Shown here piece after piece: positions 27,334 through 36,690 of a stretch of 50,812 bases of DNA (the first letter of the stretch is position 1; the number at the start of each line of letters is the position of its first letter). The DNA is from Planctomycetales bacterium. GTDB taxonomy: Bacteria; Planctomycetota; SZUA-567. The notes under the pieces were generated by a model that worked only from the letters and a program-made list of their open reading frames with translations, ran no database searches and had not been told where the DNA came from. The stretch covers positions 1 to 50,812 of the forward strand of contig BNUQ01000010.1 of assembly GCA_025997475.1 (NCBI GenBank), written 5' to 3'. Made by a program: the position numbers and the translations under genes.

Positions 27334-27448
27334 AACTTTTCTCCACCATAAACCGGAATTTGTCGGAGCAGTATAAAACGCGCCGCGCGCCAAGCCAAGA
27401 GGCGGGGCGGTCCGCCGCGAATGAAAAAGCAAAATCGTTATAATTTAT

Positions 27449-27546
27449 CAAAGTTAAAAGTTGAGAGTTGAAAGTTAAGAAAACCGCACCGGCTAATCGG
27501 CGATTGCTCTTTTCTCAACTTTCAACTTTTAACTTTCAACTTTTTC
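27449..27546. repeat. Heptamer-array fold-back element with AAGAAAACCGC core
   Basis: AGTTAAA/AGTTGAG/AGTTGAA units, core AAGAAAACCGCACCGG...GATTGCTCTTTTCT, then complementary TCAACTT/TTAACTT units. The core is shared with the element at 19829-19957. Confidence 0.75.
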
Positions 27547-27554
27547 TTAGAGCA

Positions 27555-27598
27555 AAATTAAAAAAGACCTCCCGTTTTCGTGGGCGGTCTTTTTTTTT
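27555..27598 (-). terminator. Intrinsic terminator, T-runs on both sides
   Basis: AGACCTCCC (about 27565-27573) pairs with GGGCGGTCT (27582-27590) with one mismatch; on the minus strand TTTTTTAATTTT follows, on the plus strand TTTTTTTTT follows. It can act in both directions but fits the minus-strand RNA best. Confidence 0.7.
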
Positions 27599-27699
27599 AT
27601 TAGGCGGGCGGACCCGCTCGTTTGGGATGAAAGTGGGCTTTCCTGATGGCAGGGACCTATTTTCATTAACCAATAGAAGGAGGTTCGAGCGGGGCGCCC
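27555..27699 (-). ncRNA. Candidate structured RNA with its own terminator
   Basis: On the minus strand, 27699 to 27606 can fold into one long interrupted hairpin: 5 bp plus 8 bp closing helix (27606-27610 and 27613-27620 with 27686-27693 and 27695-27699), then TTGG/CCAA, ATGAAA/TTTCAT and an apical CCTG/CAGG with a 4-nt loop. An intrinsic terminator follows at once (27590-27561 plus T-run). The layout resembles small housekeeping RNAs such as SRP or 6S RNA, but I could not find the conserved SRP tip, so the class is open. Confidence 0.4.
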
Positions 27700-27703
27700 A
27701 GAA

Positions 27704-27843
27704 GAACAGAGTTGGTAGTTTTTAGTTGGTAGTCGGTAGTTGGTGGAGTTTGATTGGCAAAAATTCGCTTCGCGTGCGCTTGCGACTTTGACAATAAAAA
27801 CTCCAAAACTACCAACTACCAACTACCAACTAAAAACTGCTCC
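27704..27843. repeat. Heptamer-array fold-back element (AGTTGGT)
   Basis: AGTTGGT units, GTGGAGTTTGATTGGC, core TTCGCTTCGCGTGCGC, AAAAACTCC, then complementary ACCAACT units and AAAACTGCTCC. It abuts the autotransporter stop codon. It is the last element of this family in the window. Confidence 0.75.
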
Positions 27844-30340
27844 TTAGAACTTCACGCTCAGCCCCACCGTGAACTGCGAGGCGTGACCGCCGTCCCAGAG
27901 GCGTTCGTCGTAGCGACCAAAGACCTCGTATTTGTTCTGGATGATGGTCGTCAAACCGACGCCCAGCACCGCGCGGTCTTGCGCTAAACCTCTCACATTC
28001 GCGACGTAGTTGAAATCGCCCAACGATTGACCGACCGTGTTATTGTTGTTGATGTAGTCGTGTTCCCAACCGCCCCAGACCTCCGGCAACAGCGCGAAGC
28101 AATCGCTGACGCGGAACAACTTGCCAAGCCGCAGTTCGAGCGTTTGCAACAACGACCATTGGTCGTAGTCCCCGAAGCGCGCGCTCGCGCCGCCCGCCCC
28201 GTGTTCGCTGTGCGACGGGTCTTGGAAGTAGGACATCGCCAAAGCGTAACTCGGCGTCAGATAGAAGTCCGCCGGCAACTCAAACACATAGCCCAAACGG
28301 TTCAACCACGAGAAATCGTAACCCGTGCGGTCGCTCTTCGCCGTGCCGAAATTCTGTCCGCCGAAGTTGTGGATATTCCGCTCGCTATTGATTAAGTGAA
28401 TGCCGAACGTCGGCGAGGTATTGAAGAAGAAGTTATCGTAGGAGTAGTTGCCGTAAACGCCGAGCCGAATGACGTTGTCCGTGCTTTCGCCGTAGTTGCC
28501 GTAACTCTCCGCCTTGTTCCACGAATAGCCGAACAACGCGCCGAGTTCAAGTTCGTTGGCGAAGCGATAGCCCACGCCCGTCAACACACCGACGCCGCCG
28601 AAATCGTAACCGTTAAACGAGCCCGTCGAACCGTTCGCGCCGAAACCGCCATACGCTTTGACGAAACCGGTGAGATGACCCGCGTCGCCCGAACCGGTCA
28701 TACCGAACGGTTTGCCGCCCGCCGACGCGCGATTGCCCAACAAACTACCGTGCTGACCGCTCGCGATTTTCGCCATCACATTTTCGTGAAAGTGGTCAAT
28801 CAAAGCGGAGAAGGACTGATTGACCGCGTTTTGCGCCGTGAACGCCACGCCGGAAACGCTGTTCGTGCCGTCGAGCGCGGTGGTCGCGTGGCGATACGCG
28901 GCGCTATCTTCGCTTTCGACTTTCGCCAACGCGGCGCGCACATCGTCCGGCAACGCATTGCGGCTCGCAATCAGCGCGCCCGCTAAACTGTCGTTACGCA
29001 CGGCATTGCGAATACCGTCCGCAATGACGCCGCGCTCCAACTTGCCGGTTGCCGCATCAAATTTATAACCAGTGGCAAAAGTGTCGTTTTCTTTAATCGC
29101 GTTTTCGAAATTGCCTAAACTATAGCCGTCACCGGCGAAAGTAACGGTAGAAGCGCCGACTAATAAATACTCGCCGTCTTTGTCGCCGTTCAAGGTTACT
29201 TTCGCATTGCCGCCAGTCGCGTTGCCCACAGTAACAGTTCCAGTGCCGACCAACATACTTTCGTCTTTGGAGTATTTGTTGAGGTCAATCACGGTGTTGC
29301 TACCAACGCCAAGAGTTACGCCGGCGGTAACGTCCAACTTACCGCCGTTGAACTTCAACGTGCCGCCGTCTTTTGCATCCGTAATCGTTTCGGTGGCGTT
29401 GGTAAGCGCCACGCTTGATTTAAACACGCCGCCATCCAAGTTAATCGTGCCCTTGTTGGTGGCGAGCGCGGAGGCGGTTAAATCCACGTTGACGTTCAGC
29501 GTGCCGGCGTTGGCGACGAGACCAAAAGTCGCTACCGCGCCGCTGACGTTCGTCGTGCCCGTGGCGCTGTTGGTGTAATTGCCGATTGACGAACCTTCTG
29601 CCAAATTCAGCGTTTTATTGTTGACGAATTCGGCGGCGGCGGTGGTGGTAATCGTGCCGCTGTTGTCAACGGTTCCTTCGTTAGTGAACACGCCGCTGGT
29701 CGCGTTGAGCGTGCCGGTGTTGGTCAGCGTGCCGGTGGCGCTGTTGGTGAAAGTTTGACCACTACCGATTGTGAGCGCGGTGCCGGTGTTGATGAACGCG
29801 GCGTCGTTGGTAACGCTGCCGCCGATAGTGCCGGCGCCGCTGTTGGTGAACGTGCCGAGAGTGTTCGTAACGTCGCCGGTGATGCCGCCGGCGTTGTTAA
29901 ACACGGCGGTGACGCCATTGTTCGTAACCGCGCCGGTGATAGCGCCGGAGTTGTCGAACGTAGCGGCGTTGGTGAGCGTGCCGTTGTTGGTGATCGTGCC
30001 GTTTTGGTGAGCGCGCAGCCGTTGGTGATAGTGCCGTTGTTGGTGATAGTGCCGCCGTTGGTGAGCGACGCGCCGGTATCAATGGTAAGTGCGCCGGCGG
30101 TGGTTCCGGAGCCCGCGGCATCAATAACAATCGTGCTGTCGGCATCGCTCGTCGCCGCGCCCTTCAAGGTTAAGTCGGCGTCCGCCTTAACGGTGAGGGT
30201 AACTTTATTCGTCGTGTCGGATTCGAGAACAAGACCGTTCGCCACCGCGCCCGCAGAGTCAACATCGACGGCATAACTCGCGCCGTCGGTTTTGGCTTTA
30301 ATGTACGTATTATCCTCGGCGCCGCTGGGCAAGGTGTCAA
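27844..30340 (-). pseudogene. Autotransporter adhesin, 5' end lost and frameshifted
   Basis: The 3' part encodes a type V autotransporter: a repetitive passenger rich in TITNNGTI, FTNSGAGTIGG and TNTGTLNATSG-type beta-helix repeats (to about 29000), then a C-terminal 12-strand beta-barrel (from about GSGDAGHLTGFVKAYGGFG) ending with FTVGLSVKF, with Phe last as expected for Bam-dependent outer-membrane insertion. Near 30001, in an ACCAAAACGG stretch, the repeat pattern jumps frame (upstream frame 29724-30440, downstream frame 27844-29904). The 5' end, including the signal peptide, is missing where the IS1595-type remnant begins (about 30335). A sequencing error could explain the frameshift but not the missing start. 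Confidence 0.75.
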
Positions 30341-30818
30341 ACCCAGGTGTATTTACTGATGGTTCAAGAGTAGAATAGAGTATCCTCAACCTCGAAATAA
30401 GGATACTGTCTAATGCGAAACCCCTATTGTGCTCGGACAAAAATTTCTACGCCGAAATTTCGCCAAATTCTACGCCTTTTCGCCGTCGATTTAGAAGCCA
30501 CCAAAGTCGCCGTACTCTCCGGCGTGACGCGCAAAACCATCAACGAACTTTTTGGCAAAGTTCGCGCCCGCATCGACCAACTCGCCGAAGCCGAATCTCC
30601 CTTCGACTGCGGCGAAATCGAAGTCGATGAATCCTACTTCGGCGCGCGCCGCGTGCGGGGAAAAAGAGGACGCGGCGGCGCCGGTAAGACCCGCGTCTTC
30701 GGCTTAAAAAAACGCGGCGATAAGGTCTATACCCAAGTCGTCAAGAATTGTTCCGCCGCGCAGTTGGTGCCGATAATTAAGCGACTGGCGCCGTTAGACA
30801 GCGTAATCTATACCCATA
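30335..30818 (+). mobile_element. IS1595-type element remnant
   Basis: The left boundary lies near GGTGTCAAACCCAGGTG (30338 on), where the autotransporter reading ends. The element is cut at 30818 by the IS630 element. The other half is not found on the far side of IS630, so material has been lost there. Confidence 0.6.
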
Positions 30819-30856
30819 GCGAATTATTTTTTGGGGAAAGATTGCGTTGGTGCTGA
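30413..30856 (+). pseudogene. IS1595/ISXO2-like transposase, truncated
   Basis: The frame encodes the N-terminal part of an ISXO2-like transposase: helix-turn-helix (VSGVTRKTINELF-like, about residues 35-50), then IEVDESYFGARRVRGKRGRG with the first catalytic Asp, and FGLKKRGDKVYTQVV. The similarity stops after DSVIYTH, where the usual D-G-W-x-x-Y segment should follow. The last residues (SELFFGERLRWC) come from the IS630 left end. About half of the protein, with the later catalytic residues, is absent, so it is not functional. Confidence 0.8.
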
Positions 30857-31959
30857 CAAAAGATAAAAAATAACGTATGAAAACCACCGCTAACTTTCTC
30901 ACCGCCGAACAGCGCCAGGAACTTGCCTCCCGTCATCGGTTGGAGCCGTCCAAGCGCTACGCCGACCGCATCAAAATTATCCTCGCGCTCGACAAAGGGC
31001 TTTCCTTCGCCGAAGCCGCCAAATTATTTTTGCTCTCGGACGAGGCTTTGCGGAGCCATTACGCGACGTTTATCCATTGCGGGCTCGAAGCGCTTCTCGC
31101 CAATAATTATCACGGTTACGACGGCAAATTAAGCGCGGACGCCGAATCGCAACTTCGGGAATGGGTAAATCAAAATTTGTTGCCTTCCGTTCAACCGGCG
31201 ATTGATTGGTGCCGCGAAAAATTTGCCGTCAGGTTTTCCATCAGCGGAATGCGCGATTTATTGTATCGCTTGGACTTCGTGTATAAGCATACGGTCTTGG
31301 TGCCGGGAAACGCCGACCCGCAAGCGCAACGCGAATTTGTCGAAAATCAGGGATTTATTGGCGCATAAAGCGCCGGAAACGCCGGTCATTTATCTCGACG
31401 CCGTGCATCCGACGCATAATCCGCGCCCGACCAAGGTCTGGGGTTTGCGCGGCGAAAAGATCGCGGTGCCGGCGAACACCGGTCGCGAGCGGGTCAATAT
31501 CAACGGTGCGCTGAATATCGAGACGCACGAAGCGATCACGTTAGAAAGCGACACGGTCAACGCGCAGTCCACCATCGAACTTTTCCGCCAAATCGAGGCG
31601 CAATATCCGACGGCCGAAACGATCGGCGTTTTTGCGGACAATGCGCGTTATTACCGCTCGAAATTAGTGCGCGAGTATTTGGAGACCTCGCGGATAAAGT
31701 TGGACTTTTTCCCACCGTATTCGCCGAATTTGAATTTGATTGAGCGGTTGTGGCGATTTATGCATCAGCAAGTAACGAATAACCGTTATTATGAGAAATT
31801 TTTGGGCTTTCGATGTGCCCTGCGCGAATTTTTCTTTCGGTTGTCCGCGGGCGATTTTGCGGAGGACCTGAAAACGTTGCTGACGCTAAAATTCGACATC
31901 GTTTCTCCTATCAAGAAACGACTGCCGTTGCCAACGTGACTTTCCGCAAAACAATTCGC
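30819..31959 (+). mobile_element. IS630-family insertion sequence
   Basis: Imperfect terminal inverted repeats are visible: left GCGAATTATTTTTTGGGGAA (from 30819), right end reading inward GCGAATTGTTTTGCGGAA (to 31959), with a further GCGTTGG/ACGTTGG match inside. TA precedes the left end as expected for this family, but no TA directly follows the right end, so the right flank was probably replaced by a deletion after insertion. Confidence 0.75.
30877..31939 (+). pseudogene. IS630-family DDE transposase in two frames
   Basis: Frame one (30877-31368, 163 codons) gives the N-terminal helix-turn-helix part (LEPSKRYADRIKIILALDKG). The catalytic part continues in the +1 frame to 31939, with YLDAVHPTHNP (first Asp), GVFADNARYYRSKL (second Asp) and NLNLIERLWRF (Glu). 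The switch lies near 31340-31350, around TCGAAAATCAGG. IS630 relatives often use programmed frameshifting, so the split may be functional; a decay mutation is the alternative. The combined product would have about 350 residues, normal for the family. Confidence 0.75.
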
Positions 31960-31960
31960 C

Positions 31961-32641
31961 TTGAGTATAATTCGCATTGAAGAAGAGAATCGCCGGACGT
32001 TTTACAAACAAGAATGCATTGCCGCCGGATGGACGGTAAGGCAGCTTGAAAGACAGATTAACTCTTTCTTTTACGAACGCTTGCTTGCCACCCGGAAAAG
32101 CGGGAAAGAAAGTGTGTATAATGAGATTCTCAAACTCGAGCCGAACACAGATATAAGCCATCACATAAAAGACCCATATATCTTGGACTTTTTGGGACTT
32201 AACGAAAATCGTGACTACCACGAAACTGAGGTTGAACAGGCAATCATTGACAAAATGCAGTCATTTCTGCTGGAACTCGGCAAAGGTTTCTCTTTCGTGG
32301 CGCGGCAAAAGCGGATTACCACAGACCACGGCGAGCACTATTATATCGACCTCGTCTTCTACAACTACATCCTGAAATGTTTTGTCGTCATCGACCTCAA
32401 GGCGGGGAAACTGTCCTATCAGGACGTGGGGCAGATTGATTTCTACGTCCGTCTGTTTGACGAGAAGATTAAGCAAGCCGGTGACAATCCTACCATCGGC
32501 ATCGTGCTTATTACGGATAAAGATGAGAGCATCGTCAAATACTCCGTGCTTGCTGACAATGATAATTTGTTCGCTTCCAAGTACAGGCTTTATCTGCCAA
32601 CGGAGGCAGAACTCAAAGCCGAGTTAATCCGCGAGCGCTAA
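31961..32641 (+). pseudogene. YhcG/DUF1016-family PD-(D/E)XK nuclease, N-terminus removed
   Basis: About 226 codons match the C-terminal two thirds of YhcG-type nucleases: FYKQECIAAGWTVRQLERQI, IKDPYILDFLGL, FVARQKRITTDHGEHYYIDLVFYN and VVIDLKAGKLSYQDVGQID, which carries the nuclease Asp and the D-x-K pair. The family's N-terminal DUF1016_N domain is missing because IS630 joins at about 31960. Such genes are often found inside restriction-modification loci, here before a type III Res gene. A TTG at 31961 could start a short product. Confidence 0.75.
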
Positions 32642-32682
32642 CTCATTGAGTGCGAGATAGAGGACAACGGAGGTGACACCGA

Positions 32683-35600
32683 ATGAAATTTAATTTCAAA
32701 ATCCAGCCGTTTCAAACTGAAGCGGTCGATAGCATTGTTCGCGTGTTCAACGGTCAGCCGAAGCAAGACCGCGTAACTTATCGCCGCGATGTCGGCGCGG
32801 TTGAGAAAGTGCCGTTGCAAATATTCGCCGCCGCCGAAGCGGACGATGAAACGGGCTATCGCAACGAAGCGGTTAAACTTGATGACGCGCAGTTATTGAA
32901 AAATATCCGTCAAATACAGGCGGAACGCAATATCAAATTATCGCCGTCGTTAGTCAAGGAACTCGGCGCCGTGTCGCTTGACGTGGAAATGGAAACAGGC
33001 ACGGGCAAGACCTATGTCTATATCAAGACGATGTTCGAGATGCACGCGCATTACGGTTGGAGCAAGTTTATTGTCGTGGTGCCGAGTGTCGCGATTCGCG
33101 AGGGCGTGAAAAAATCGTTTGAAATCACGCAGGAACATTTTATGGAGTTGTATGGCAAAAAAGCGCGGTTTTTTGTGTATAACTCCGCCAACTTGCATCA
33201 ACTCGACGAGTTTTCGCAAAACTCAGGCATCAACGTAATGATCATCAACATTCAGGCGTTCGCGTCGTCGCTGAAAGAGGACGGCAGAAGTAAAGAGGCG
33301 CGGATTATTTACAGTCAGCGCGACGAGTTCGCTTCGCGGCGCCCGATTGATGTGATCAAAGCCAATCGCCCGATCATCATCTTGGACGAACCGCAGAAAA
33401 TGGGCGGTGCCGCCACGCAAAACGCGCTGAAAAATAATTTCAATCCGCTGTTTTCGCTGAACTATTCCGCGACGCACAAGACCTCGCATAACTTGGTGTA
33501 TGTGCTTGACGCGCTCGACGCGTTTCAAAAACGGTTGGTGAAAAAGATACAAGTAAAAGGATTCGATATTAAAAATTTACGCGGCACGGATAAATATCTT
33601 TATCTTGCCGAAATCGTGGTTGACAGCCGCAAGCCGCCGCGGGCGCGGTTAGAGTTTGAAGTAAAGCACAGCGGCGGGATCAAACGTGAAACGCATTTGT
33701 TGAATACGGGCGACAGCATTTTTGTCGCCTCACAAAAATTAGAACAATACCAAGATTTGTCGATTATTGAAATTGACCCCGTTCACAGCGCCATTACTTT
33801 TTCCAACGGCGATATTTTAACGGTCGGCGAAGCGTTAGGCAACGTCAACGAGAATGACATTCGCCGCATCCAAATCCGCGAAACGATAATCTCTCATTTT
33901 GAGAAAGAAGAAGCGCTTTTCCAAAGCGGGATAAAATGCTTGTCGCTATTTTTCATCGACGAGGTGGCGAAATATCGTCAATACGGCGAGGACGGCGCCG
34001 AACTGTTGGGCGAATATGGGCAGGTATTTGAACAGGAATATACCGCCGCGCTCAATGAACGGCTGACGTTATTTGACCCGCCCTATCAAACATATCTGCG
34101 CGACATTGCGGTCGCCGATACGCATCGCGGATATTTTTCTATCGACAAACAAGGACACGTGGTTGACAGTGCGCTCAAACGCGGAAGCGAATTTTATGAC
34201 GATATTTCGGCATACGATTTAATTTTGAAAAACAAAGAACGATTATTGTCGTTCGACGAACCGACGCGATTTATTTTCTCGCACTCCGCGTTGCGCGAAG
34301 GTTGGGATAATCCTAATGTATTTCAGATTTGCACGTTGAAGCACTCGGATAACGCCGCCGCGAAACGACAAGAAGTCGGGCGCGGATTACGGTTGTGTGT
34401 CAATCGAACAGGCGACCGACAAGACCTCGACGTGTGCGGCGAAACCCTCGTGCACGATGTCAACAAACTGACCGTTATCGCCAGCGAAAGTTACGCGGGA
34501 TTTGTCGCGGATTTACAGAGTAAAATCCGTGAGGATTTGTATGAACGTCCGACAAAAGCGAGCATTGAATATTTCACGGGAAAAACGATTAATGCAGGCG
34601 AACAAACCGTCGAACTCAACGAACGTCAAGCAAGAATGATTTATCAATATCTCACGCGAAACAATTACATTGACGTTGATGACAACATTCTGCCCGCCTA
34701 TCGTGAGGCAAAAGAATCGGGAACGCTGGCAAAGTTGCCCGACGAATTGGCGCCGCTTGAAAACGGCATTCATACTTTGGTGCAAGGGATATTTGACCCC
34801 GCCGTCTTAAACGAGATGGTCGAGGACGGACACGATACCAAGGTCAAAGACAATCCGCTCAACGCCAATTTTCACAAAAAAGAATTTCAGGATTTGTGGA
34901 AGGCGATCAATCATCGCTACGCCTATATCGTCGAGTTTGATTCGGCGGAACTGATTGAAAAATCCGCCGCCGCGCTTAACGCCAATCTTTTCGTTACCGA
35001 ACTTAAATATGTAACGACCATCGGCGAACAAAACGCGGGCGTTGATATTGATGTTACCGCGACCAGAACAAGTAAACTCAAGCACGCTCAGGTCAGTTCC
35101 GTTCGCTATGACCTTATCGGAAAAATCGCGGAAGAAACCACGCTCACGCGCCGTAGCGTAGCCGCCGTTCTCAAAAGTTTGGTGCCGAACAAATTTTATA
35201 TGTTCAGCCAAAACCCGGAGGAATTTATTCAGAAGGTGGCGGAGGAAATTAACAAACAAAAAGCGGCGGTGGTCGTTGAGCATATTTCTTATCAGCCGAG
35301 CGCGGAGCAACCCTACACGCAGGACATTTTCAATATGAGTAAATCCTCGCAGGAATACGCCAAAGCGTTTTCGGCAAAGCGCGCCATTCAAGATTATGTG
35401 TTCACCGACGGAGCCGCCGAGAAAAGCACTGAACGGAAATTCGCCGAAGAATTGGACACCGCCGCCGAGGTGGTGGTGTATGCAAAACTTCCGCGAGGTC
35501 CGAAAGGTTTTTATATTCCCACGCCTGTGGGCAATTATTCGCCTGACTGGGCGATTGCGTTTAAGAAAGGCACGGTGAAGCACATCTTCTTCATCGCCGA

Positions 35601-35757
35601 AACCAAAGGCACGATGGACAGTTTAAATTTGCGTCCGATTGAACAAGAGAAAATATCCTGCGCGAAAAAGTTATTCAACGAGATTTCCACCGCGGGAGTC
35701 AAATACCACGACGTTGACAGTTATCAAAGTTTGCTGAACGTAATGCAGACGCTGTAA
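32683..35757 (+). CDS. Type III restriction enzyme Res subunit
   Basis: A 1024-residue SF2 helicase-nuclease. Walker A is GTGKTYVYIKT (about residue 107), motif II is ILDEPQKM (about 235), motif III region LNYSATH, motif VI QEVGRGLRLC (about 564). The C-terminal nuclease motif is split as SPDWAIAF (about 952) and FIAETKG (about 971), the PD...ExK pattern. Type III Res works only in complex with a Mod methyltransferase; no mod gene is in the window. The gene starts 42 bp after the DUF1016 remnant, with GGAGGTGACACCGA before ATG. Frame and motifs are intact, so the gene may have lost Mod when IS630 and the deletion arrived. Confidence 0.9.
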   Translation: MKFNFKIQPFQTEAVDSIVRVFNGQPKQDRVTYRRDVGAVEKVPLQIFAAAEADDETGYRNEAVKLDDAQLLKNIRQIQAERNIKLSPSLVKELGAVSLDVEMETGTGKTYVYIKTMFEMHAHYGWSKFIVVVPSVAIREGVKKSFEITQEHFMELYGKKARFFVYNSANLHQLDEFSQNSGINVMIINIQAFASSLKEDGRSKEARIIYSQRDEFASRRPIDVIKANRPIIILDEPQKMGGAATQNALKNNFNPLFSLNYSATHKTSHNLVYVLDALDAFQKRLVKKIQVKGFDIKNLRGTDKYLYLAEIVVDSRKPPRARLEFEVKHSGGIKRETHLLNTGDSIFVASQKLEQYQDLSIIEIDPVHSAITFSNGDILTVGEALGNVNENDIRRIQIRETIISHFEKEEALFQSGIKCLSLFFIDEVAKYRQYGEDGAELLGEYGQVFEQEYTAALNERLTLFDPPYQTYLRDIAVADTHRGYFSIDKQGHVVDSALKRGSEFYDDISAYDLILKNKERLLSFDEPTRFIFSHSALREGWDNPNVFQICTLKHSDNAAAKRQEVGRGLRLCVNRTGDRQDLDVCGETLVHDVNKLTVIASESYAGFVADLQSKIREDLYERPTKASIEYFTGKTINAGEQTVELNERQARMIYQYLTRNNYIDVDDNILPAYREAKESGTLAKLPDELAPLENGIHTLVQGIFDPAVLNEMVEDGHDTKVKDNPLNANFHKKEFQDLWKAINHRYAYIVEFDSAELIEKSAAALNANLFVTELKYVTTIGEQNAGVDIDVTATRTSKLKHAQVSSVRYDLIGKIAEETTLTRRSVAAVLKSLVPNKFYMFSQNPEEFIQKVAEEINKQKAAVVVEHISYQPSAEQPYTQDIFNMSKSSQEYAKAFSAKRAIQDYVFTDGAAEKSTERKFAEELDTAAEVVVYAKLPRGPKGFYIPTPVGNYSPDWAIAFKKGTVKHIFFIAETKGTMDSLNLRPIEQEKISCAKKLFNEISTAGVKYHDVDSYQSLLNVMQTL

Positions 35758-35911
35758 TCGAAAGAGACGACGTTATAAACTAACTTGCATTTAGATGATG
35801 CCGTTTTTCAAGCGGTGACGCTTCGCGCGGAGTCGGCACTGTTCGCGAAGAAGAAGCGCGATGCGAAATGAATGCTCGTAATTGAAGACAATTTTTTTTG
35901 AAATTCACAGA

Positions 35912-35938
35912 TTGAAAATCAGGAGCCAAATTTATAAC
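35912..35938 (+). promoter_or_regulatory. Possible promoter of the 36-kb small RNA
   Basis: TTGAAA (35912-35917) and TATAAC (35933-35938) with a 15-nt spacer. The predicted start (about 35945) coincides with the 5' edge of the structured RNA. Confidence 0.35.
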
Positions 35939-35944
35939 GCAATT

Positions 35945-36008
35945 TTTAAGGGGATAGTCCGACGGGACGAAAAGCGGAATCAACGACCGCCTGCCCCTTA
36001 TTTTTTTT
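35945..36008 (+). ncRNA. Candidate small structured RNA (three-way junction, T8 tail)
   Basis: TAAGGGG (35947-35953) pairs perfectly with CCCCTTA (35994-36000), followed by eight Ts. Inside are two separate hairpins: GTCC-GACG-GGAC (35957-35968) and GCGG-N9-CCGC (35974-35990). A plain res terminator would not need two inner hairpins, and a promoter-like pair sits at the right distance upstream. The lowest-commitment reading is the res terminator; the alternative is an independent RNA of about 60 nt. The remainder of the gap 35758-35944 shows nothing else I can name. Confidence 0.45.
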
Positions 36009-36042
36009 CGTTGAATCCGACCTTAACGTTGAGAGGTAAATT

Positions 36043-36690
36043 ATGAAATCGCAAGACAAAAACACGCCCAATTTTAATGACGAGACGTATAGGAGTTTTC
36101 ATCCCGATAAACAGCCCGGCAATTACTATGGCGCAGAAGACGAGTGTCTCTTGACGACAACGACGGATGCGGAAGCACTAACGCGTGCGGCAAAATCCAA
36201 GGATAAAAATCAGCGCATATCTGCGGCTCTTAATTATCACACACCGCCGGAATGTTTAGCGCGATTGCTTGAAGAAGATGAGGACGACGTTCGTAAAGAA
36301 GCCGCGGACAATCCGCCGGGCTCGTTGGCAAAAGCAGTTAATGATCCGCTAATGGAAGTTCGTCGCAATGCGGTTCGTAATCCGAATACGCCGCTTTCCG
36401 CCATCACGGTAGCATTTGATGATGAAGATTGGTCTGTCACAAAAGCATTAGCAGATAATCCGCATCTCAAACGCGATGCCAAAGCATTGGCAAATTTGAT
36501 AGTGCGGCTTGCCGATATGCATTTGCTTGGCAAAAGAAAAAGTCGCCGAATGCGGGATTATCAACCGCGCCGTATTACCGATGGTTATTTTTCGGCGGCA
36601 GAACTGGCGAATCTTCACGAGCAACCGGTGGAACGAGTAAAAAAGCGCTTGTCACCGACGCCCATAGAGTATATTGCCGACGGGCGTTGA
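36043..36690 (+). CDS. LRV/HEAT-like repeat protein, function unknown
   Basis: A 215-residue protein. Residues about 50-150 hold at least three leucine-rich-repeat-variant units of about 24 residues, recognisable by VRKEAADNPPGS, VRRNAVRNPNTP and VTKALADNPHL. The C-terminal about 50 residues are basic and end with a helix-turn-helix-like segment (FSAAELANLHEQPVERVKKRL). The repeats suggest protein binding, the tail DNA binding. GAGAGG lies upstream of ATG. Its stop overlaps the integrase start (TTGA), so the two are translationally coupled; it could act as a recombination directionality factor, but this is conjecture. Confidence 0.6.
   Translation: MKSQDKNTPNFNDETYRSFHPDKQPGNYYGAEDECLLTTTTDAEALTRAAKSKDKNQRISAALNYHTPPECLARLLEEDEDDVRKEAADNPPGSLAKAVNDPLMEVRRNAVRNPNTPLSAITVAFDDEDWSVTKALADNPHLKRDAKALANLIVRLADMHLLGKRKSRRMRDYQPRRITDGYFSAAELANLHEQPVERVKKRLSPTPIEYIADGR

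Noticed and set aside
27606..27699. Firm call of SRP (4.5S) RNA or 6S RNA
   Set aside because: The long hairpin fits, but the conserved SRP tip with a GGAA-type loop is absent, and I cannot verify a 6S central bubble by eye. Left as an unclassified candidate.
30819..31959. Simple IS630 insertion into an intact IS1595 element with TA duplication
   Set aside because: The right flank is a different gene and lacks the TA, so a later deletion or rearrangement is required.
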